The notes under the pieces: generated by a model
What the model was told of the DNA's origin: nothing
What the model saw: the letters and a program-made list of their open reading frames with translations, nothing else
The model's database searches: none
In this document: positions 59,759 to 64,000 of the stretch, piece after piece
Position numbering within the stretch: position 1 is the stretch's first letter
How the letters are laid out: each line of letters begins with the position of its first letter
Assembly (NCBI GenBank): GCA_041920415.1
Contig: JBHGYD010000004.1
Coordinates: forward strand, 1-64,000
DNA: 64,000 nt
Reading direction: 5' to 3'
From: JBHGYD01 sp041920415
GTDB taxonomy: Bacteria; Bacillota; Bacilli; Bacillales; Anoxybacillaceae
Translations under genes and position numbers: made by a program

Positions 59759-59776
59759 TGAATGATTATTCATTCA
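59759..59776. promoter_or_regulatory. FadR operator before fadN
   Basis: TGAATGATTATTCATTCA is a perfect match to the Bacillus FadR (YsiA) palindrome. Long-chain acyl-CoA should relieve repression of fadN-fadA-fadE. Confidence 0.9.
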
Positions 59777-59798
59777 ATAGGAGCAAGGAGGAAGTTGC

Positions 59799-62183
59799 AT
59801 GGTCAAACGAATTAGAAGGGCTGCTGTACTTGGCTCTGGAGTAATGGGTTCCGGAATTGCGGCACATTTAGCAAACGTCGGGATTCCAACGTTACTATTG
59901 GATATCGTACCGCGTGAACTGACAAAGGAAGAGGAGGCAAAAGGACTTACTCTCGAGCATAAAGAAGTTCGCAATCGATTTGTCAATCAAGCTGTTCAAA
60001 AGTTATTGAAGCAAAAACCAGCACCGCTCACCTCGAAAACGAATTTAGCGTTAATTGAAGTTGGAAACTTTGAGGATGATTTCCACCGCCTTGCAGAAGC
60101 GGATTGGATTATTGAAGTCGTCGTCGAAAATTTAGAAGTGAAGAAAAGCGTCTTCGCAAAAGTCGATGAAGTAAGAAAACCAGGAAGCATCGTCAGCTCC
60201 AACACATCAGGAATTTCCGTCGAAGCGATGGCAGAGGGCCGTTCCGAAGACTTTAAAAAGCATTTTTTAGGCACGCATTTCTTCAACCCGCCGCGTTACT
60301 TAAAATTACTTGAAATTATCCCAACGAAAGATACCGACCCAAACGTGCTAGCATTTATGAAAACGTTTGGCGAAGATGTTCTCGGTAAAGGTGTTGTTGT
60401 CGCGAAAGATACGCCAAACTTTATTGCAAACCGAATTGGAACATATGGATTGCTTGTCACCGTACGGGAGATGATGAAAGGCGGTTACAGCGTCGGTGAA
60501 GTGGATTCAGTAACAGGTCCGATGATTGGTCGACCAAAGAGCGCGACATTCCGCACGTTAGACGTTGTTGGATTAGATACATTTGTGCATGTCGCTAATA
60601 ACGTATTTGAAAAAGTAGAAGGAGAAGAAAAAGAAGTCTTTCGCGTTCCTGACTTTATGAAAGCGATGTTAGAAAAAGGGTGGCTTGGCAGCAAATCCGG
60701 ACAAGGTTTTTTCCTCAAGCAGGGAAAAGACATTTTAGAGTTAAACTATGAAACGCTTGAATACGAGCCGCGCAAAAAGCTAAAAACGCCAGCAACGGAA
60801 ATAAGCAAACAAACGAAAGGTCTTGCGAATAAATTGAAAGCGCTTGTATATGCAGACGATCGCGCTGGAACGCTTCTTTGGAATATTTTAAGCCCAGTTC
60901 TTATCTATTCTGCAGAACTTTTAGGTGAAATTGCTGATGATATTGTTGCGATTGACCGCGCGATGAAATGGGGATTTGGTTGGGAACTTGGTCCGTTTGA
61001 AACGTGGGATGCGATTGGTGTAGAACAATCCGTTCGAAAAATGCAGGCCGAGGGACGTGACGTTCCTTCTTGGGTCACCGATATGTTAGCAAACGGTTTC
61101 ACATCTTTCTACAAATCCGATAAAGGGAATGTCCTCTATTACGATCGTGGTGAGTATAAGGCGGTTGAAGAAAATCCAAAGGTCATCCACATTAAACGTT
61201 TGAAAGAAGAAAAAGGAGTCATTAAGAAAAATAGTGGCGCAAGTTTAATTGATATGGGTGATGACGTTGCGCTCCTTGAATTTCACTCACCGAATAATGC
61301 GATTGGGTTAGACATTGTGCAAATGATCAACTATGCGCTCGAAGAAGTGAATCGAAACTATAAAGGACTTGTCATCGGTAATCAAGGGAAAAACTTCTGT
61401 GTCGGTGCGAATCTCGCCATGATTTTAATGGAAGCGCAAGACGATAACTATTTCGAAATTGACTTTGTTGTTCGTCAATTCCAGCAAGCAATGATGAACA
61501 TTAAATATAGCCCAAAACCAGTCGTCGCGGCGCCATTTGCGATGACGCTCGGCGGCGGTACAGAAATTTGTTTGCCATCTGCACGTATTCAGGCCGCAAG
61601 TGAAACATATATGGGTCTTGTGGAAGTTGGTGTTGGTCTCATTCCAGGAGGCGGGGGAAATAAAGAATTGTACATTAAACATTTAAACAGCATGCCAAAC
61701 GGAGTCGAATTCGACTTACAAAAAGTGGCTAACAAAGTATTCGAAACGATTGCAATGGCAAAAGTATCGACGTCCGCGGTGGAAGCGAGAGAATTGAACT
61801 TCTTAAATAAACAAGATGGCATCACAATGAACGGCGATCAGTTGCTTTATGATGCAAAACAAGCGGTTATCTCTCTCTATGATAGCGGCTATCAACCACC
61901 TGTTCGCAAAAAGGTTCCGGTTGTCGGTGAGACGGGCTATGCGACACTATTGCTTGCCGCGCAATCGATGCATCATTCCGGTTACATTACCGACCATGAT
62001 TTAACAATTGCGAAGAAGCTTGCATACGTAATCGCTGGCGGGAAAGTTCCATACGGTACCGAAGTTGACGAGCAGTATTTACTAGATTTAGAGAGAGAAG
62101 CATTTTTAAGTTTAGTAGGGGAACCGAAATCACAAGCAAGAATGCAGCATATGCTTGTAAAAGGAAAACCGTTACGCAACTAA
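59799..62183 (+). CDS. fadN: 3-hydroxyacyl-CoA dehydrogenase/enoyl-CoA hydratase
   Basis: 794-aa bifunctional beta-oxidation enzyme. The N-terminal NAD domain has GSGVMGSGIAAHLAN, the dehydrogenase domain follows (GTHFFNPPRYLKLLEIIPT; NFIANRIGT), and the C-terminal crotonase fold has GNQGKNFCVGANLAM and the oxyanion loop APFAMTLGGGTEICL. Ribosome binding site AAGGAGGAA. First gene of the FadR-controlled fadN-fadA-fadE operon. Confidence 0.96.
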   Translation: MVKRIRRAAVLGSGVMGSGIAAHLANVGIPTLLLDIVPRELTKEEEAKGLTLEHKEVRNRFVNQAVQKLLKQKPAPLTSKTNLALIEVGNFEDDFHRLAEADWIIEVVVENLEVKKSVFAKVDEVRKPGSIVSSNTSGISVEAMAEGRSEDFKKHFLGTHFFNPPRYLKLLEIIPTKDTDPNVLAFMKTFGEDVLGKGVVVAKDTPNFIANRIGTYGLLVTVREMMKGGYSVGEVDSVTGPMIGRPKSATFRTLDVVGLDTFVHVANNVFEKVEGEEKEVFRVPDFMKAMLEKGWLGSKSGQGFFLKQGKDILELNYETLEYEPRKKLKTPATEISKQTKGLANKLKALVYADDRAGTLLWNILSPVLIYSAELLGEIADDIVAIDRAMKWGFGWELGPFETWDAIGVEQSVRKMQAEGRDVPSWVTDMLANGFTSFYKSDKGNVLYYDRGEYKAVEENPKVIHIKRLKEEKGVIKKNSGASLIDMGDDVALLEFHSPNNAIGLDIVQMINYALEEVNRNYKGLVIGNQGKNFCVGANLAMILMEAQDDNYFEIDFVVRQFQQAMMNIKYSPKPVVAAPFAMTLGGGTEICLPSARIQAASETYMGLVEVGVGLIPGGGGNKELYIKHLNSMPNGVEFDLQKVANKVFETIAMAKVSTSAVEARELNFLNKQDGITMNGDQLLYDAKQAVISLYDSGYQPPVRKKVPVVGETGYATLLLAAQSMHHSGYITDHDLTIAKKLAYVIAGGKVPYGTEVDEQYLLDLEREAFLSLVGEPKSQARMQHMLVKGKPLRN

Positions 62184-62258
62184 ACAAGGAAGGATAGCGA
62201 AGAGCGCTTTCCTTCTTCTCAAATGAGTCAAAACGTATAAGAAACAGGGGGGACGATT

Positions 62259-63431
62259 GTGAGAGAAGCGGTGATTGTAGCTGGAGCGCGTACACCTGTA
62301 GGGAAAGCGAAAAAAGGAACGCTTGCCCATGCACGACCAGACGATTTAGGCGCGCTTGTGGTAAAAGAAACGTTGAAACGAGCAGGAAACTATGAAGGAA
62401 ATATTGACGATTTAATTTTCGGTTGTGCGATGCCGGAAGCAGAACAAGGGTTAAACATTGCCAGAAACATCGGAGCATTAGCGGGGCTGCCGTATACGGT
62501 ACCAGCGATTACGATTAATCGCTATTGCTCATCCGGCTTACAAGCGATTGCCTACGCAGCGGAGCGGATTATGATTGGCCATTCTGATACTGTTATCGCT
62601 GGTGGCGTTGAATCGATGAGCCTTGTACCAATGATGGGGCATGTCGTGCGTCCGAATGTAAAAATTGCCGAACATGCACCGGAGTATTATATGTCGATGG
62701 GACATACAGCGGAGCAAGTTGCGATGAAATATGGCGTGAGCCGCGAAGATCAAGATGCATTTGCGGTGCGCAGCCACCAACGTGCCGCGAAAGCGATTCG
62801 CGAAGGAAAATTTGTCGATGAAATCGTACCGGTAGAAGTAACCGTTCGCCAATTGGAAAATAACCGGTTAGTCGAAAAAACGGTCATCTTTTCGGAAGAT
62901 GAAGGAGTACGGCCAGATACAAACATGGAAACGTTAGCGAAGCTTCGTCCGGCGTTTTCTGTAAATGGAACGGTCACAGCAGGAAACGCTTCACAAACAA
63001 GCGACGGTGCGGCAGCCGTGATGGTCATGGATCGCGAAAAGGCAGAATCATTAGGCTTGAAGCCGCTTGGGAAGTTCCGTTCGTTTGCTGTTGCAGGAGT
63101 TCCACCGGAAGTGATGGGAATCGGTCCTGTTGCCGCGATTCCAAAAGCATTGAAGCTTGCCGGACTTGAGCTTTCTGACATTGGGTTAATTGAATTAAAT
63201 GAAGCGTTTGCCTCTCAAGCGATTCAAGTTATTCGTGAGTTAGGGTTGGATGAAGAAAAAGTGAACGTTAACGGTGGGGCGATTGCACTTGGCCATCCGC
63301 TTGGATGCACAGGAGCGAAATTAACGTTATCGTTGCTTCACGAAATGCGTCGCCGCAATGAACAGTTTGGCATCGTAACGATGTGCATCGGCGGTGGTAT
63401 GGGAGCAGCTGGCGTATTTGAATTAATTTAA
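62259..63431 (+). CDS. fadA: Acetyl-CoA C-acyltransferase (3-ketoacyl-CoA thiolase)
   Basis: 390-aa thiolase that splits 3-ketoacyl-CoA with CoA. Active Cys90 (NRYCSSGLQ), His in GGAIALGHPLGCTGAK and the C-terminal Cys in CIGGGMGAAG are in place. Start is GTG 62259 after CAGGGGGGA. Second gene of the beta-oxidation operon. Confidence 0.96.
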   Translation: MREAVIVAGARTPVGKAKKGTLAHARPDDLGALVVKETLKRAGNYEGNIDDLIFGCAMPEAEQGLNIARNIGALAGLPYTVPAITINRYCSSGLQAIAYAAERIMIGHSDTVIAGGVESMSLVPMMGHVVRPNVKIAEHAPEYYMSMGHTAEQVAMKYGVSREDQDAFAVRSHQRAAKAIREGKFVDEIVPVEVTVRQLENNRLVEKTVIFSEDEGVRPDTNMETLAKLRPAFSVNGTVTAGNASQTSDGAAAVMVMDREKAESLGLKPLGKFRSFAVAGVPPEVMGIGPVAAIPKALKLAGLELSDIGLIELNEAFASQAIQVIRELGLDEEKVNVNGGAIALGHPLGCTGAKLTLSLLHEMRRRNEQFGIVTMCIGGGMGAAGVFELI

Positions 63432-63445
63432 ATGGAACTAAGAGA

Positions 63446-63467
63446 GGGCGACTTCACTTTCGCCCTA
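63446..63467 (+). terminator. Intercistronic hairpin between fadA and fadE
   Basis: AGGGCGA/TCGCCCT stem without a T-run; more likely an mRNA-stability hairpin than a terminator. Confidence 0.4.
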
Positions 63468-63497
63468 CCTATTAACAATAAAGGGGAGGAGTTACAA

Positions 63498-64000
63498 ATG
63501 ACAAAAGCAGTGGAAAATGTCGTTAAAGGTGGTAGCTTTTTAGTTGAGGATGTGCCTTGTGAGCGCGTATTTACTCCAGAAGATTTTACGGACGAACAAA
63601 AAATGATTGCGAAAACAACGGAAGAGTTTGTCGTAAATGAGGTGCTTCCACAGCTTGAGCATTTAGAAAACCATGAATTTGACCGTTCTGTGAAGCTATT
63701 AAAACAAGCGGGCGAGCTCGGTTTATTAGGAGCGGACGTTCCGGAAGAATATGGTGGGTTAGGACTTGATAAAATCAGCTCCGCGCTGATTGCCGAAAAA
63801 ATGTCACGCGCAGGCGGTTTTTCCATCTCTCACGGCGCTCATGTTGGAATTGGTTCACTTCCAATTGTGTTGTTCGGTACGGAAGAACAAAAGCAAAAAT
63901 ACCTTCCAGCATTAGCCACAGGAGAAAAAATTGCGGCGTACGCCTTAACGGAGCCTGGTTCTGGTTCAGACGCATTAGGCGCGAAAACAACAGCGAAATT
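63498..64000 (+). CDS. fadE: Acyl-CoA dehydrogenase, N-terminal part (cut by window edge)
   Basis: ATG 63498 after AAGGGGAGG opens a frame that runs off the right edge (167 codons seen). It begins MTKAVENVVKGGSFLVEDV and shows the acyl-CoA dehydrogenase N-terminal domain: PEEYGGLGLDKISSALIAE and the FAD-contact segment AYALTEPGSGSDA. It introduces the first double bond in beta-oxidation. Third gene of the fadNAE operon. Confidence 0.93.
   Translation, partial: MTKAVENVVKGGSFLVEDVPCERVFTPEDFTDEQKMIAKTTEEFVVNEVLPQLEHLENHEFDRSVKLLKQAGELGLLGADVPEEYGGLGLDKISSALIAEKMSRAGGFSISHGAHVGIGSLPIVLFGTEEQKQKYLPALATGEKIAAYALTEPGSGSDALGAKTTAK

Noticed and set aside
1..64000. CRISPR array or prophage
   Set aside because: No regularly spaced repeats and no phage structural, integrase or lysis module were seen; yvlD is a chromosomal holin-like family gene in a conserved cluster.

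Overview
The window is a chromosomal segment of an endospore-forming, low-to-mid GC Bacillaceae, most likely a moderate thermophile of the Anoxybacillus/Geobacillus type. The reasons are Bacillus-style gene order (csbA-uvrB-uvrA, hprK-lgt-yvoD-ppaX-yvoF, rapZ-glmR-whiA-crh, cggR-gapA-pgk-tpiA-gpmI-eno, secG-est-rnr-smpB-ssrA, fadN-fadA-fadE), spore genes (an alpha/beta SASP, coat-like proteins, racA), a carboxylesterase nearly identical in layout to the Geobacillus Est30 type, and a short tmRNA tag (GKENYALAA). The genus is an inference from memory of these families.

Layout. 1-33 is the start of an outgoing IS4-type transposase cut by the window edge. 560-7345 holds pepT, an IS3-like remnant, a small membrane protein, an SASP, a complete IS110-family (IS1111-like) element at about 3221-4889, a large membrane protein and racA. 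7595-15912 holds minJ, csbA, uvrBA and yvlABD. 16008-19889 is the hprK operon. 20017-26460 is a complete ten-step histidine operon hisZGDBHAF(IE). 26591-33403 holds yvcD, trxB, yvcI, rapZ, glmR, whiA and crh. 33500-36144 holds clpP (CtsR-controlled), tRNA-Arg, rpoN and a glutaredoxin. 36275-43289 is the lower-glycolysis operon under CggR. 43783-48208 is secG-est-rnr-smpB plus tmRNA. 48500-55800 is an accessory stretch: a PemK/MazF-like toxin pair, a group II intron-like remnant, an Rrf2-mnmA-oxidoreductase cassette, and a LysM-3D protein bracketed by two copies of an IS605-type right-end hairpin. 55793-59611 holds a flavoprotein, a candidate small RNA, a Gly-rich protein, spore coat genes and proline dehydrogenase. 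59799-64000 is the FadR-controlled beta-oxidation operon fadN-fadA-fadE, cut at the right edge.

How it works together. The core is housekeeping: DNA repair, cell pole and division proteins, carbon-catabolite control (HprK acts on Crh and HPr), cell-wall precursor control (RapZ, GlmR), glycolysis, trans-translation with RNase R and SmpB, and fatty-acid oxidation. Regulatory sites visible in the DNA are a LexA box before uvrB, a CtsR box before clpP, a double CggR operator, an FadR palindrome before fadN and an Rrf2 palindrome.

The most unusual content is RNA. Between yvcI and rapZ lies a roughly 220-nt multistem RNA closed by a 9-bp stem that covers part of the rapZ Shine-Dalgarno and ends just before ATGA. 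I read it as a stand-alone HEARO/IscB-type omega RNA inserted between the ribosome binding site and start codon of rapZ. The IS110 element carries a long structured noncoding end that probably encodes its bridge RNA. Two orphan IS605-type ends flank the 3D-domain gene, and an orphan multihairpin RNA with its own terminator lies at 56573-56752.
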